64,000 nt of DNA from Metapseudomonas resinovorans DSM 21078 (GCF_000423545.1 NZ_AUIE01000006.1:230557-294556); one strand, 5' to 3'; shown: positions 48,344 through 58,919, numbered from the stretch's first letter. Program-made: numbers and translations. The notes: generated by a model from the letters alone, not told the origin.

Positions 48344-48570
48344 GTATTTTTCCGTGCCGCGCCAGAGGACTGCTCAACGCAGCAGAAAGCAGCGAAAAGC
48401 TAGCCGAATCAGCAGCTTGCTGAGTATTAATCAGATGTGGCGAGAGGCGACCGGGCTTGAGCCCGTGGGCCATATGGGTGCGCGGCGATGGGGGGTTGAA
48501 CGGTATCGGGTCGCCGGGGCGGTTTCTGCAATGGTTCGGCAGGGGGAGATAGGCAAGGCGGAGGGGGTAA

Positions 48571-48598
48571 GCCAGCGTCCCGGTGGTGGGACGCTGGC
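48571..48598 (-). terminator. Perfect hairpin downstream of nasT
   Basis: 11-bp stem GCCAGCGTCCC / GGGACGCTGGC with a 6-nt loop, 29 nt after the nasT stop. No T-run follows. The rest of 48344-48570 shows nothing recognisable. Confidence 0.45.
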
Positions 48599-48627
48599 TC
48601 GACGCAGGGGCAAGCGGCGTTGCGTCG

Positions 48628-49206
48628 TCAGACCCCCAGCATTTCATGAGTGGCGATGATCTGCTCGGCGACCTGGATCAGCTTCTGCTGCCGGCTCATG
48701 GCCTGGCGCCGCATCAGGGTGTACGCGTCGTCCTCGCTGCAGGCCTTCATCTTCATCAGCAGTCCCTTGGCGAGTTCGACCCGCTTGCGTTCAGTCAACT
48801 GGCTGTCACGCTCGAGCAACTGGGCGCGCAGGGCCTGGTCGGCCTCGAATCGGGCCATCGCCACGTCCACGATCGGTCGCAGGCGCTCGGCGAGGATGCC
48901 TTCGACCACGTAGGCACTGACCCCGGCCTGGATCGCCTGGCGCATCAGGCCGGGGTCGTGATCGTCGGTGAACATGACGATCGGGCGGGGCCGGTCGCGG
49001 CTGACCATCACCACTTGTTCCATCATGTCGCGGCCGGCGGATTCGGTGTCGATCAGCACGACATCGGGGCGCGTCGCCTCGATGCGCTCGGGCAGGTCGA
49101 TGGTCAATCCGGTCTCGTCGATGACGTCGAAGCCCGACTCGACCAGGGCCTGGCGCAGGCGGCCGACCTTCTTCGGCGTGTCATTGATCAGGAGGATGCG
49201 AAGCAT
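48628..49206 (-). CDS. nasT: ANTAR-domain antiterminator NasT
   Basis: 192-residue RNA-binding regulator. A receiver-like N-terminal domain (MLRILLINDTPKKVGRL) is followed by a coiled-coil ANTAR domain (about 130-190; LTERKRVELAKGLLMKMKACSEDDAYTLMRRQAMSRQQKL is its core, given here as positions 135-175). It binds two-hairpin leaders and prevents termination; NasS holds it inactive without nitrate. Start 49206 matches the family N-terminus; an ATG at 49230 would overlap nasS. Confidence 0.
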   Translation of the reverse strand: MLRILLINDTPKKVGRLRQALVESGFDVIDETGLTIDLPERIEATRPDVVLIDTESAGRDMMEQVVMVSRDRPRPIVMFTDDHDPGLMRQAIQAGVSAYVVEGILAERLRPIVDVAMARFEADQALRAQLLERDSQLTERKRVELAKGLLMKMKACSEDDAYTLMRRQAMSRQQKLIQVAEQIIATHEMLGV

Positions 49207-49226
49207 GCTGCGGTCATCTCCACGTG

Positions 49227-50441
49227 TCATGGGGAAGGGGCGGCAGCCTTGGAGCTGCGGGCGTGGATGGCGAAGCTGCGGGCATAGCCGGCCGGATCGC
49301 TGCCATCCCAGATATGGCCGTCGAACAGTCTGGCGCTGCGCATGGGTCGCTCCGGTACGTCGATGCCCAGCGCGTCGCCGGCTTCCCGGTAGAGCGCGAG
49401 CTGGTGGATTCGACGGGCCACACCGAGATAGTCCGGGTCTTCCCTGAGCAGCCCCCAACGGCGGAACTGCGTCATGAACCAGATGCCGTCGGACAGCCAG
49501 GGCATGGTCGCCTCGCCGCTGGCGAAGAAGCGCAGCGGGTGGGCATCGCGCCAGGCATAGCCGAGGCCGTCTTCATAGTGTCCGAGGAAGCGCGGCTCGA
49601 TCGCCGAAAGCGGTGCATCGAGGTACTCGCTGCCGCTGATCAGGCGGGCCGTGCTGCGCTTGTTCTCTTCGTTCGCATCGATGAAGCGGCTGGCTTCCAG
49701 TACGGCCATGGTCAGCGCGCGGGCGGTGTTGGGGTATTGCTCCACGAACGCGCGGGTACAGCCAAGTACCTTCTCCGGATGGTCGGGCCAGATCATCTGG
49801 CTGGTGGCCAGGGTGAAGCCCTGCTTTTCGTCCACGGCCAGCGCTCCCCAGGGGCCGCCGGCGCAGAAACCGTCGATGCGACCGGCGCGCAGGTGCTGGA
49901 CCATCTGCGCGGGTGGCACTACCACGGTGTTCACATCCTCCAGGGGGTGAATGCCGTGGGCTGCCAGCCAGTAGTTGAGCCACATGGCATGGGTGCCCGT
50001 GGGGAAGGTCTGGGCGAAGGTCAGCTTCCCACCGCGCTGGCGCATATGGGCGACGAGGGCCTCGGCGCGTGTCACGCCAGCCTGGCGCAGTGGCTCGGAA
50101 AGGTTGATCGCCTGGCCGTTCTGGCACAGCCCCATGAGGATTGCCATCTCGGTGGGAACGCCCGCCAGGCCAAGGTGGATGCCATAGACCTGGCCATAGA
50201 GCGAATGCGCGGCATCCAGTTCACCGCACAGCAGCCGGTCGCGCAGGCCGGCCCAGGACGTTTGCCGCTTCAGCTCCAGGGTCAGGCCGTAGGGCTGGGC
50301 GAAGCCCTGGGTGGCCGCGACGATCAGCGAGGCCGCGTCGGAAAGGGCCATGAACCCCAGGTTGACTGTGCGCTTTTCCGGGGCATCGCTGCCCGCGACC
50401 CAGGCGAGGTTGTCGTTACGGGTGCAACTCTTGTCGGTCAT
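49227..50441 (-). CDS. nasS: Nitrate/nitrite sensor NasS
   Basis: 404-residue NrtA-like protein without a signal peptide, therefore cytoplasmic. It shares GFCAGGPWGALA, FAQTFPTGTHAMWL and LGHYEDGLGY with NrtA. In the NasS-NasT system it binds NasT and releases it when nitrate or nitrite is bound. ATG 50441 was chosen; an upstream extension to 50516 would run through its own attenuator. It precedes nasT by 20 bp. Confidence 0.93.
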   Translation of the reverse strand: MTDKSCTRNDNLAWVAGSDAPEKRTVNLGFMALSDAASLIVAATQGFAQPYGLTLELKRQTSWAGLRDRLLCGELDAAHSLYGQVYGIHLGLAGVPTEMAILMGLCQNGQAINLSEPLRQAGVTRAEALVAHMRQRGGKLTFAQTFPTGTHAMWLNYWLAAHGIHPLEDVNTVVVPPAQMVQHLRAGRIDGFCAGGPWGALAVDEKQGFTLATSQMIWPDHPEKVLGCTRAFVEQYPNTARALTMAVLEASRFIDANEENKRSTARLISGSEYLDAPLSAIEPRFLGHYEDGLGYAWRDAHPLRFFASGEATMPWLSDGIWFMTQFRRWGLLREDPDYLGVARRIHQLALYREAGDALGIDVPERPMRSARLFDGHIWDGSDPAGYARSFAIHARSSKAAAPSP

Positions 50442-50464
50442 GTCGTTTGTCCCGCCACTGAACG

Positions 50465-50545
50465 AAAAAGGCGCCGCTCCCGCCACCACGGGGGTGGTGA
50501 CGGGAAACGACGCCATCGTCTGTGAACCGACTCCGCCGTTGGAGT
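50465..50545 (-). promoter_or_regulatory. ANTAR-type attenuator leader of nasST
   Basis: Minus strand: hairpin 1 has stem ACTCC/GGAGT and loop AACGGC (50530-50545); hairpin 2 has stem GAC/GTC and loop GATGGC (50509-50520), with G rather than A at loop position 1. A long terminator follows (GGCGTCG...CACCAC / GTGGTG...CGGCGCC, then TTTTT, 50465-50513) whose 5' arm overlaps hairpin 2. NasT would thus control its own operon. Confidence 0.75.
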
Positions 50546-50566
50546 GGGTTCTATGGCAGAAGCATT

Positions 50567-50582
50567 AGCAAGCGATATGCCA
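50567..50582 (-). promoter_or_regulatory. Sigma-54 promoter of nasST
   Basis: Minus strand TGGCATATCGCTTGCT, GG-N10-GC with the consensus TTGCT. The predicted start lies about 10 nt before attenuator hairpin 1. Confidence 0.78.
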
Positions 50583-50616
50583 GGGTGCCTGACCGTCTGG
50601 CGAACGTGCCCTGGTA

Positions 50617-51999
50617 CTACGCGCCGCTCTGTGCGACCCGGTAGCACGGCACGTAGGCCGCGCCGCCCGGCAACTTCATCCGGTGCTGGCGGACGAAGGC
50701 CTGGAGCAACTCGTCCAGCGGCTGCATGACCACGGCGTCGCCGTGGATCTCGTACGGACCGTGTTGTTCGATCAGGCGGATGCCCTTGTCTTTCACGTTG
50801 CCGGCAACGATGCCGGAAAACGCTCGGCGCAGGTTCGCGGCGAGTTCGTGGGGCGGCAGGCTACGGCTCAGGTTGAGGCTGGCCATGTTTTCGTGGGTGG
50901 GTTCGAAGGGGCGCTGGAAGCTTTCGTCGATCTTCAGCAACCAGTTGAAGTGGAAGGCATCCGCGCGCTCGCGGCGGAACTGCTTCACCGCCTTCAGGCC
51001 CTGGGCCATTTCGATGGCCACTTCCGCCGGGTTGTCGATGATGATCCTGTAGCGGCGCTGCGCGTCTTCACCGAGTGTCGCGCCGACGAAGGCGTGCAGT
51101 TGCTCCAGGTAGGCGGCGGCGCTCTTCGGCCCGGTGAGCACCAGCGGGAACGGCAGGTCCTGGTTGTCTGGGTGCATCAGGATGCCCAGCAAGTAGAGGA
51201 ACTCCTCCGCCGTGCCCACGCCGCCCGGGAAGATGATGATGCCGTGGCCGACGCGGACAAAGGCCTCCAGGCGCTTCTCGATGTCCGGCAGGATCACCAG
51301 CTCGTTGACGATGGGATTGGGCGCCTCGGCGGCGATGATGCCCGGCTCGGTCAGGCCCAGGTAGCGGCCACCGTGGATGCGTTGCTTGGTATGGCCGATG
51401 GTGGCGCCCTTCATCGGACCCTTCATCACGCCGGGGCCGCAGCCCGTGCAGACGTCCAGGCTGCGCAGGCCCAGTTCGTGGCCGACCTTCTTGGTGTACT
51501 TGTACTCATCGGTGCTGATGGAGTGGCCACCCCAGCACACGACGATTTTTGGCTCCACGCCGGCGCGCAGGGTGCGGGCGTTGCGCAGCAGGTGGAAGAC
51601 GTAGTCGGTGATGCCCTGCGAGCTCTCCAGATCGATGCGCAGGCTGTCCAGTTCGTTCTCGGTGTAGACGATGTCGCGCAGGGCGCTGAACAGCATCTCG
51701 CGGGTGCTGGCAATCATCTCGCCATCGACGAAGGCATCGGCCGGGGCGTTGATCAGTTCCAGGCGCACGCCACGGTCCTGCTGGTGGATGCGGACTTCGA
51801 AATCCTTGTAGGCGTCGAGGATGGTCTTGGCGTTGTCGATCTGCGCGCCGGTATTGAGGATGGCCAGGGCGCACTGGCGGAACAGCTGGTACATGCGGCC
51901 GGAACCGGCTTCGCTGAGCTGTTGCACTTCGAGTTGGGAGAGGGTTTCGAGGCTGCCCTTCGGGCTGACCTGGGCATTGATGACGTGTCTTCTGGCCAT
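50617..51999 (-). CDS. ppnN: Nucleotide 5'-monophosphate nucleosidase PpnN (YgdH)
   Basis: 460-residue LOG-family enzyme that splits purine and pyrimidine monophosphates to base and ribose phosphate; the E. coli enzyme is stimulated by (p)ppGpp. The LOG motif PGGVGTAEEFLYLL and the phosphate-binding GCGPGVMKGPMKG are visible, with N- and C-terminal extensions specific to the PpnN type. ATG 51999 has AAGGA 8 nt upstream. It lies upstream of nasS on the same strand. Confidence 0.92.
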   Translation of the reverse strand: MARRHVINAQVSPKGSLETLSQLEVQQLSEAGSGRMYQLFRQCALAILNTGAQIDNAKTILDAYKDFEVRIHQQDRGVRLELINAPADAFVDGEMIASTREMLFSALRDIVYTENELDSLRIDLESSQGITDYVFHLLRNARTLRAGVEPKIVVCWGGHSISTDEYKYTKKVGHELGLRSLDVCTGCGPGVMKGPMKGATIGHTKQRIHGGRYLGLTEPGIIAAEAPNPIVNELVILPDIEKRLEAFVRVGHGIIIFPGGVGTAEEFLYLLGILMHPDNQDLPFPLVLTGPKSAAAYLEQLHAFVGATLGEDAQRRYRIIIDNPAEVAIEMAQGLKAVKQFRRERADAFHFNWLLKIDESFQRPFEPTHENMASLNLSRSLPPHELAANLRRAFSGIVAGNVKDKGIRLIEQHGPYEIHGDAVVMQPLDELLQAFVRQHRMKLPGGAAYVPCYRVAQSGA

Positions 52000-52253
52000 T
52001 CGAGATTTCCTTGGAGCGATGCCGGCGGGCCGGACGGCCACACGCGGCGGAATGCGGGGCGCCGTTGTCCATGGCGCGGGCTGAGGCGGTGATTCTTATC
52101 TGTGCATTGCGAGGTTACGGAATTGTGTCGCAGAGATCCTTCCCGCGCACGGAGTCAGGTAATAGCGAGATTAGTAGCTGTCTGACAAGGAGTTTCTTGG
52201 CGATGTTCAGTGGCGCGGCGTGGTGGACCGTTGGTGTACGGTCCACCTGCGGC

Positions 52254-53300
52254 TCACTTGCGGGCTTCCAGGATCAGGTTGAAGGGCGTTTCCGTGGCCC
52301 GCCGGAAGTGGGTGAATCCGGCCTCTTCGAACACCTTGCGCAGGCGGGCCTCGCCGGCCTGGGCGCCGAGGCCGAGGCCCACTTCCTGGGACAGTGAGTT
52401 GGGCGTGCAAATGAAGGTGGAGGCCGAGTAGAACAGGCGGCCGACCGGGGTCATGTTGTCATCGAGATCATCGTTGGCGTAGGGCTCCACCAGCAGCACG
52501 GTGCCATCCGGTTTCAGCGTCTGGTAGGCGTGCCTGGCGGCTCCCACCGGGTCGCCCATGTCGTGCAGGCAGTCGAAATAGCAGATCAGGTCGTAGCCGT
52601 CGCCTGGATAGTCCTTGGCACTGGCCTGGGCGAAGGTCGCACGATCCGCCACACCGCCCTCAGCAGCGCGCCGATTGGCCGTTTCGATGGACGGGCCGTG
52701 ATAGTCGAAACCGATGAAGCGCGAGGCCGGGAAAGCCTGTGCCAGGATCACGGTGGAGGCGCCGTGACCGCAGCCGACATCGGCCACCTTGGCGCCGGCC
52801 TTCAGCTTGTCGACCACGCCGTCCAGGGCCGGCAGCCACTCGGCCACCAGGTGCGCCCGGTAGCCGGGCCGGAAGAAGCGTTCGGTGCCGCTGAACATGC
52901 AAGGGTGGTGGTCGCCCCAGGCCAGTCCGCCGTCACCGCGCATCGCTTTCACCAGCTTGTCCTTGTCGTGGAAGAGTGAGGCAATCACCGAAGCGCCGCC
53001 GGCCACGTAAACCGGCGAGTCTTCCTGGGCCAACGCCAATGCCTGTTCTTCCGGCAGGCGGAAGCGTCCGTTGTCGTGTTCCATGTAGCCGGAGGCGGCG
53101 TGAGCGCTCAGCCATTCGCGCAACAGGCGTGCATTGCAGCCGGTTTTGGCGGCCAGGTCGTCCGGGCTGATCGGCTGGCTGTCGGCCATGGCGCGATACA
53201 GGCCGAGCTCTTCACCGAGAACGATGTTGGCGAGCATGGCGGCGCCGCCCATATCAGCGACCAGCTTGCCCATGAAATCATTGAGTCTGGATTCGTCCAC
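52254..53300 (-). CDS. SAM-dependent methyltransferase with N-terminal winged helix
   Basis: 348-residue class I methyltransferase. The N-terminal helical/winged part (about 1-90) resembles the dimerisation domain of small-molecule O-methyltransferases; motif I is VADVGCGHGAS, and DLICYFDCLHDMGDP and LLVEPYANDDLDDN follow. GTG 53300 was chosen because GGAGGA lies 7 nt upstream; the frame is open further back without an RBS. Substrate unknown. A 254-bp gap to ppnN shows nothing recognisable. Confidence 0.82.
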   Translation of the reverse strand: MDESRLNDFMGKLVADMGGAAMLANIVLGEELGLYRAMADSQPISPDDLAAKTGCNARLLREWLSAHAASGYMEHDNGRFRLPEEQALALAQEDSPVYVAGGASVIASLFHDKDKLVKAMRGDGGLAWGDHHPCMFSGTERFFRPGYRAHLVAEWLPALDGVVDKLKAGAKVADVGCGHGASTVILAQAFPASRFIGFDYHGPSIETANRRAAEGGVADRATFAQASAKDYPGDGYDLICYFDCLHDMGDPVGAARHAYQTLKPDGTVLLVEPYANDDLDDNMTPVGRLFYSASTFICTPNSLSQEVGLGLGAQAGEARLRKVFEEAGFTHFRRATETPFNLILEARK

Positions 53301-53525
53301 TGCCTGTCCTCCTCTGGCAAGGGGGCAATCATCTGGCCGGGGCGACAGCGAAATGCGGCGGCGGGGGGAGATACGGCGCAAGGGTGGAAGGAGCCGCGGC
53401 AGCCGAGTCGTGCGAAGCTGGAGTGGCCCCTTCCTTGTCCCACAATCGCGGGACACTCTTAGTTTAGTGGCCCACCGCTGGCCAAATGCTGGCGAGCACT
53501 GGCAGCCGATAAGCGGTGCAGTCGC

Positions 53526-54017
53526 TCAGACGTAGATGCTGACCCCGCCCTTGGCCTGCAACCAGTCGCGGTAGGTGGTCAGGGAGGTGGTTTCCTTGTC
53601 GCCGTCGTAGCCGATGAAACCGATGCCGCTGTCTTTCTCGTCGAAACCGGCATCGATCAGCTTCTGCACCTTGTCTTTCAGTTTCAGGGCATCGTCGCGG
53701 TCCAGTTCGGACACGTCCGGTAGCTCGATCTTGCTGTTGCCGGTGTTCGACTGAGTATTGTCCGTGGCGCGCGTACTGGTGGGCTGGCTACCGCTGATGG
53801 CTCCGCCACCGCTCATGGCGCGAAACAGGCCGCCACGGCTCTGGGCGATCAGTGCGTTGGCATAGCGGCGCAGGTCGGCGACCGGATCCTGGGTGGTGGT
53901 CGATTTGTCTTCGGCCTTGGTCGTGCTGGTGCCGCCGGTGTTGCTGGTGGCGGTGCTGCTCCTTGAGGCAAGTCCCAGGTAGCTGGTCAGGGCCGATTGG
54001 TTGGAAATGGTGGTCAT
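53526..54017 (-). CDS. Hypothetical Ser/Thr-rich protein
   Basis: 163-residue protein: a short N-terminal part (MTTISNQSALTSYLGLASRSS), a low-complexity Ser/Thr/Gly linker (about 22-45), a helical middle and a charged C-terminal region (LPDVSELDRDDALKLKDKV). No signal peptide or membrane span. ATG 54017 has GAGGA 7 nt upstream. It is divergent from lhr. No family recognised. Confidence 0.7.
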   Translation of the reverse strand: MTTISNQSALTSYLGLASRSSTATSNTGGTSTTKAEDKSTTTQDPVADLRRYANALIAQSRGGLFRAMSGGGAISGSQPTSTRATDNTQSNTGNSKIELPDVSELDRDDALKLKDKVQKLIDAGFDEKDSGIGFIGYDGDKETTSLTTYRDWLQAKGGVSIYV

Positions 54018-54225
54018 GGCAGGTCCTCTGCTCGATCTGGCCACCGGCTCAGCAGGAATCGGGCCAGCTCGCTGAGGGGGCCGTGGTTGCTGGTGTTTGC
54101 TGGACGTTAGTACCAGTCTGTCGGCAGGGTCTTGCCGCCTCCGGGCAAGGGCCTGCCGCTGGAGGGGGGCGACCATCGGTCCGTCCCCCTTGAGCCTCCG
54201 CCGGGGGCCAACCATAGTGAGGGCC

Positions 54226-57200
54226 ATGACCTTGACCCACCAATCCGACCCGGCCGCACTGGACGGTTTTCATCCCGCCGTCGCCGCCTGGTTCCATGCC
54301 AGCTTCCCCGCCCCGACGGCGGCCCAGGCCCGTGCCTGGCCGGCCATTCGAGCGGGCGCGAGCACACTGGTGGCGGCGCCCACCGGCTCGGGCAAGACGC
54401 TTACGGCCTTCCTCTCCGCCATCGACGAACTGATCCACGAAGGGCTGGAACAGAGCGGGCTGCCGGACCGCTGCACGGTGGTCTACGTATCGCCGCTCAA
54501 AGCATTGTCCAACGACATCCGCATCAACCTTGAAGAGCCCCTGGCCGGCATCCGGGCCGAGCTGGTACGCCAGGGCCTGGCCGATGTGGATATCCGCACC
54601 GCGGTGCGCACCGGCGATACGTCCCAGGCCGAGCGCGACGCCATGCGCAAGCGCCCGCCGCATATCCTGGTGACCACGCCGGAGTCGCTCTACATCCTGC
54701 TTGGCTCCGAGTCAGGTCGCGCCATGCTGGCCGGCTGCCGCAGCCTGATCATCGATGAGATCCATGCTATCGCCGGCAGCAAGCGCGGCAGCCACCTGAT
54801 GCTCAGTGCCGAGCGGTTGGAGAACCTGTGCGGACGCACGTTGCAGCGCATCGGCCTGTCGGCCACGCAGAAACCCATCGAGCGGGTGGCCGAGTTCCTC
54901 GTGGGCCAGGGGCGCGATGCTTGCACCCTGGTGGATGTGGGCTACAGCCGCCAACGCGATCTGGCAATCGAGGTGCCGCCGGTACCGCTGGAGGCGGTGC
55001 TAAGCCATGAGGCCTGGGAGAAGGTCTACGACCGCCTGGCTGAGCTGGTGGCTGCGCATCGCACCACCCTGGTCTTCGTCAACACCCGACGCCTGGCCGA
55101 ACGCGCCAGCCGCCACCTTTCCGAGCGCCTGGGCAACGCTGCGGTGGCCGCCCACCACGGCAGCCTGGCGCGGGACCTGCGTCTGGATGCCGAGCAGCGT
55201 CTCAAACGCGGTGAACTCAAGGTGCTGGTGGCGACGGCGTCGCTGGAGCTAGGCATCGATATCGGCGAGGTGGAGCTGGTCTGCCAGCTTGGCTCGCCAC
55301 GCAGCATTGCCGCGTTCCTGCAACGGGTAGGCCGTTCCGGCCACAGTGTTGGCGGTACGCCCAAGGGGCGGCTTTTCCCGCAATCACGCGACGACCTGAT
55401 CGAGTGCGCGGCGCTGCTGGATTGCGTACGCCGTGATGAGCTGGATGCCCTGGTCATCCCCCATGCGCCGCTGGATGTGCTGGCCCAGCAGATGGTGGCC
55501 GAGGTGGCCTGCGAGGAATGGGGCGAAGACGCGCTGTACCAGTTGATGACCCGCGCCATGCCCTATGCGGAACTGGCGCGAGAGCAGTTCGATGCCCTCG
55601 TGAGGATGCTGTCCGAGGGCTACAACGGCCGGCAGGGCGTTCGCGGTGCCTACCTGCACCGTGATGCGGTGAATCGACGTTTACGCGGTCGCCGCTCCGC
55701 ACGCCTGACGGCCATCACCTCCGGCGGCGCCATTCCCGAGACCGCCGACTACGCCGTGGTGCTGGAACCCCAGGGCGTGCCGGTGGGCAGCGTGCACGAG
55801 GATTTCGCCGTGGAAAGCCTGGCTGGGGATGTGTTCCAGCTCGGCAACCAGTCCTATCGCATCCTGCGGGTCGAGCCGGGCCGCGTGCGGGTGGAAGACG
55901 CCCAGGGGCAGCCGCCGAATATTCCGTTCTGGTTGGGGGAGGCGCCGGGGCGGACGGATGAGCTGTCGGCGGGGGTGGCGCGGTTGCGTGGGATGGTGGA
56001 GGACGTTCTGGTGGCGTCCGAGCCTGCTGATGCAACCCTCACCCCCAACCTCTCTCCCAGGGGGAGAGGGGAGCCGCCCGAGCGAGGGGAGGGTATTGCG
56101 CGGGCGATCGAGGTTTTGCGCGAAGACATTGGCCTCAGCGAGGCAGCCGCGCGGCAGATAGTCGAGTACCTGGCGCGGGCACGGGCGGCCCTGGGGGCCT
56201 TGCCGACCCAGCAACGGCTGGTGATGGAGCGATTCTTCGATGAATCCGGGGGCATGCAACTGATCATCCATTCGCCCTTTGGCAGCCGGCTCAACCGTGC
56301 CTGGGGCCTGGCCCTGCGCAAGCGCTTCTGCCGCAGCTTCAACTTCGAGCTGCAGGCGGCGGCCACCGAGGACGCCTTGATCCTGTCGTTGTCCACCAGC
56401 CACAGCTTCCCGCTGGAGGAGGTCTGGCGCTACCTGCATTCCAACAGCGCCGAGCACCTTTTGATCCAGGCGATTCTCGATGCGCCGCTGTTCGGCGTGC
56501 GCTGGCGCTGGAATGCTTCCGCCGCGCTGGCCCTGCCGCGCTACTCCGGGGGCCGCAAGGTGGCACCGCAAATCCAGCGCATGCGCAGTGAAGACCTGTT
56601 GGCCAGCGTGTTCCCCGACCAGGTGGCCTGCCAGGAGAACCTGTTGGGCGAACGTGAGATTCCCGATCACCCGCTGGTGGCCCAGACCCTGGATGACTGC
56701 CTGCACGAGGCCATGGATACCGAGGGCTGGTTGGCCCTGCTCCGGCGAATGGAGCGGGGCGAAGTCGATCTGGTTGCCCGTGACCTGCCGGCGCCTTCGT
56801 CCCTGGCGGCGGAAATCCTAGGCGCGCGGCCCTATGCCTTTCTCGATGACGCGCCACTGGAAGAACGCCGTACCCAGGCCGTGCAACAACGGCGCTGGAG
56901 CGATCCGGAGTCCGCCGACGATCTGGGCGCGCTGGATAGGGAGGCCATCGCGGCCGTGGCCGAAGAAGCCTGGCCACAGGTGCGCGATGCCGATGAGATG
57001 CACGAGGCCCTGCTCGCTCTGGCCTGTGTGACCCAGGCAGAGGTCGACGCCAATGATGACTGGGCAGGCTGGCTCACCCAACTGGCCAAGGCGCGCCGCG
57101 CCGCGTGCATGCACCTGGACGGCACGCCCGCCCTGTGGCTGGCGGCCGAGCGTGTGGAACAACTCCGCGCGCTCTATCCAGAAGCCGTCCGCAAGCCGGC

Positions 57201-58638
57201 CATTGCCGCGCCGGAGGGTTTCACCGCCGCGTGGGAGGCCGAGGCCGCCCTGGTGGAAGTGGTGCGAGCCCGTCTCGGTGGCTTTGGTCCACTGACTTTG
57301 GCGAAGCTGGCGGCCGACCTGCACCAGAGCCCTGCGCCGCTGACCTTCGCCCTGGCGAGCCTGGAGCGCGAGGGACAGGTGCTGCGTGGCCGCTTCACTC
57401 CCGGCGCGACAGCGGAAGAGTGGTGCGAGCGCCATCTGCTGGCACGTATCCATCGCTACACGGTGCGGCGTCTGCGCCGCGAGATCGAACCGGTGGAGCG
57501 AGCCGATTTCATGCGCTTCCTGTTCGACTGGCAACGCGTTGCCGCCAATGCCCAGGTGCGCGGTGCCGAAGCGCTGGCCGGGGTGCTGGGCCAACTGGAA
57601 GGCTTCGAGGCGGCGGCTGGCGCCTGGGAAAGTGAAATTCTCCCCAGCCGGGTGGCTGACTACGGCATCAACTGGCTGGACGACCTCTGCCGTGCTGGCC
57701 GGGTGGTCTGGTGTCGCCTGGGCGGGCGCGGCAAAGCAGTCGCGGGGCCGGTGCGCGGCACCCCCATCCTGTTGCTGCCGCGCAAGAGCCTGGCGCTCTG
57801 GCGTGCCTGCTTGCAGGAAGGGCCGGCACCCGCGCCCTCCGCCCGCGCCGAGCGCGTGCGCCAGGTACTGGCCAGCCAGGGTGCGCTGTTCTTCGATGAG
57901 CTGATGGACGAGGCCCACCTGCTGCGCAGCGAGTTGGAGGATTGCCTGGGCGAGCTGGTGGCCCTGGGCCTGGCCAACGCCGACAGCTTCGCCGGCCTGC
58001 GTTCGTTGCTGCTTCCGGCGGCGCGTCGCAGCCGCCATGACCGCCGCGCGCGCCTGGCCCTGGCCAATATGCAGGATGCCGGGCGTTGGGCGCTGTTGCG
58101 CGGCAAGGCGGAGGAGAGCAACGGCAAGGTCCCGGACGAGGCCCTGGAACATGTCGCGCGCACCCTGCTGCGTCGATATGGCGTGGTGGGCTGGCGTCTG
58201 CTGGAGCGCGAGGCCGACTGGCTGCCGCCCTGGCGCGACCTGTTGCGGGTCTTCCATCGCCTGGAAGCGCGCGGCGAGATTCGTGGTGGTCGCTTCGTGG
58301 CCGGCACCTCCGGCGAGCAGTTTGCCTTGCCGGAGGCCGTCGGCCTGCTGCGAGAGGTGCGCAAGCGCCCGCTGGAGGGCAGCCTGGTCGGCCTGTCCGC
58401 TTGCGACCCGCTGAACCTGGTGGGCACCCTGCTCAACGGCGCCAAGGTGCCGGCGGTGGCAGGCAATCGCCTGCTGTTTCGTGACGGCGTGCCAGTTGCA
58501 ACGCTGGTGGCGGGCAAGGTGCATCTGTTGCAGGACGCCGATCCCTCCACCGCCAATGAATGGCGCGCGGCGCTGATACGCCAGCCGGCCGCCACGCCGC
58601 TGGGGCAGCAGTCGAGACGGGCACGGATGCCGTTGTAG
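54226..58638 (+). CDS. lhr: Large ATP-dependent helicase Lhr
   Basis: 1470-residue superfamily 2 helicase. Walker A APTGSGKT (51-58), DEIH box, helicase C-terminal domain with [19 protein letters not shown] and QRVGRSGH, then winged-helix and Lhr core domains and the long Lhr C-terminal region (about 880-1470). It translocates 3'-5' on DNA and unwinds RNA-DNA hybrids; linked to repair. ATG 54226 was chosen; earlier in-frame starts overlap the divergent gene's promoter area. A REP-like element interrupts it in frame at about residues 604-625. Confidence 0.93.
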   Translation: MTLTHQSDPAALDGFHPAVAAWFHASFPAPTAAQARAWPAIRAGASTLVAAPTGSGKTLTAFLSAIDELIHEGLEQSGLPDRCTVVYVSPLKALSNDIRINLEEPLAGIRAELVRQGLADVDIRTAVRTGDTSQAERDAMRKRPPHILVTTPESLYILLGSESGRAMLAGCRSLIIDEIHAIAGSKRGSHLMLSAERLENLCGRTLQRIGLSATQKPIERVAEFLVGQGRDACTLVDVGYSRQRDLAIEVPPVPLEAVLSHEAWEKVYDRLAELVAAHRTTLVFVNTRRLAERASRHLSERLGNAAVAAHHGSLARDLRLDAEQRLKRGELKVLVATASLELGIDIGEVELVCQLGSPRSIAAFLQRVGRSGHSVGGTPKGRLFPQSRDDLIECAALLDCVRRDELDALVIPHAPLDVLAQQMVAEVACEEWGEDALYQLMTRAMPYAELAREQFDALVRMLSEGYNGRQGVRGAYLHRDAVNRRLRGRRSARLTAITSGGAIPETADYAVVLEPQGVPVGSVHEDFAVESLAGDVFQLGNQSYRILRVEPGRVRVEDAQGQPPNIPFWLGEAPGRTDELSAGVARLRGMVEDVLVASEPADATLTPNLSPRGRGEPPERGEGIARAIEVLREDIGLSEAAARQIVEYLARARAALGALPTQQRLVMERFFDESGGMQLIIHSPFGSRLNRAWGLALRKRFCRSFNFELQAAATEDALILSLSTSHSFPLEEVWRYLHSNSAEHLLIQAILDAPLFGVRWRWNASAALALPRYSGGRKVAPQIQRMRSEDLLASVFPDQVACQENLLGEREIPDHPLVAQTLDDCLHEAMDTEGWLALLRRMERGEVDLVARDLPAPSSLAAEILGARPYAFLDDAPLEERRTQAVQQRRWSDPESADDLGALDREAIAAVAEEAWPQVRDADEMHEALLALACVTQAEVDANDDWAGWLTQLAKARRAACMHLDGTPALWLAAERVEQLRALYPEAVRKPAIAAPEGFTAAWEAEAALVEVVRARLGGFGPLTLAKLAADLHQSPAPLTFALASLEREGQVLRGRFTPGATAEEWCERHLLARIHRYTVRRLRREIEPVERADFMRFLFDWQRVAANAQVRGAEALAGVLGQLEGFEAAAGAWESEILPSRVADYGINWLDDLCRAGRVVWCRLGGRGKAVAGPVRGTPILLLPRKSLALWRACLQEGPAPAPSARAERVRQVLASQGALFFDELMDEAHLLRSELEDCLGELVALGLANADSFAGLRSLLLPAARRSRHDRRARLALANMQDAGRWALLRGKAEESNGKVPDEALEHVARTLLRRYGVVGWRLLEREADWLPPWRDLLRVFHRLEARGEIRGGRFVAGTSGEQFALPEAVGLLREVRKRPLEGSLVGLSACDPLNLVGTLLNGAKVPAVAGNRLLFRDGVPVATLVAGKVHLLQDADPSTANEWRAALIRQPAATPLGQQSRRARMPL
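56037..56097 (+). repeat. REP-like element inserted in frame within lhr
   Basis: Sequence CCCTCACCCCCAACCTCTCT and the arms CTCTCCC / GGGAGAGGGG match, in inverse orientation, the element after purC (20193-20236). It is translated as [20 protein letters not shown], a low-complexity insertion between two Lhr domains, and keeps the reading frame. Confidence 0.82.
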
Positions 58639-58660
58639 GTACTGGTTGGGCACTTACCGT

Positions 58661-58810
58661 GTAGGGGCGAATTCATTGGCTCTGTCTGCATGACGTGTTG
58701 CAAGCAGATGCATTACCCGTAGGAGCTGGCTTGCCAGCGAATGGCCCCGTTTCGCTGGCAAGCCAGCTCCTACAAGGGGTTTGGCCCGCAGGCAGATCTC
58801 TCGCCCCTAC
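58661..58810. repeat. Nested REP/BIME palindromes after lhr
   Basis: An inner pair of perfect 23-bp inverted arms (58719-58741 and 58751-58773, starting GTAGGAGCTGGCTTGCCAGC) with a 9-bp centre is a classic pseudomonad REP doublet. It is enclosed by an outer inverted pair GTAGGGGCGA (58661-58670) and TCGCCCCTAC (58801-58810) of another repeat family. Confidence 0.85.
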
Positions 58811-58919
58811 CGAAATTCGCCTTCTTCCAGCTGCGCACCTAAGCGCTTGTAATCGCTCAGAAATTGACCCAACCCAAGGGGCCCCCGGCGGACCTGGCGC
58901 CTGGCCATCTCCCGACAGC

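Noticed and set aside
56818..58653. 611-residue open frame on the minus strand
   Set aside because: Antisense to the lhr C-terminal region; no start signal or recognisable domain.
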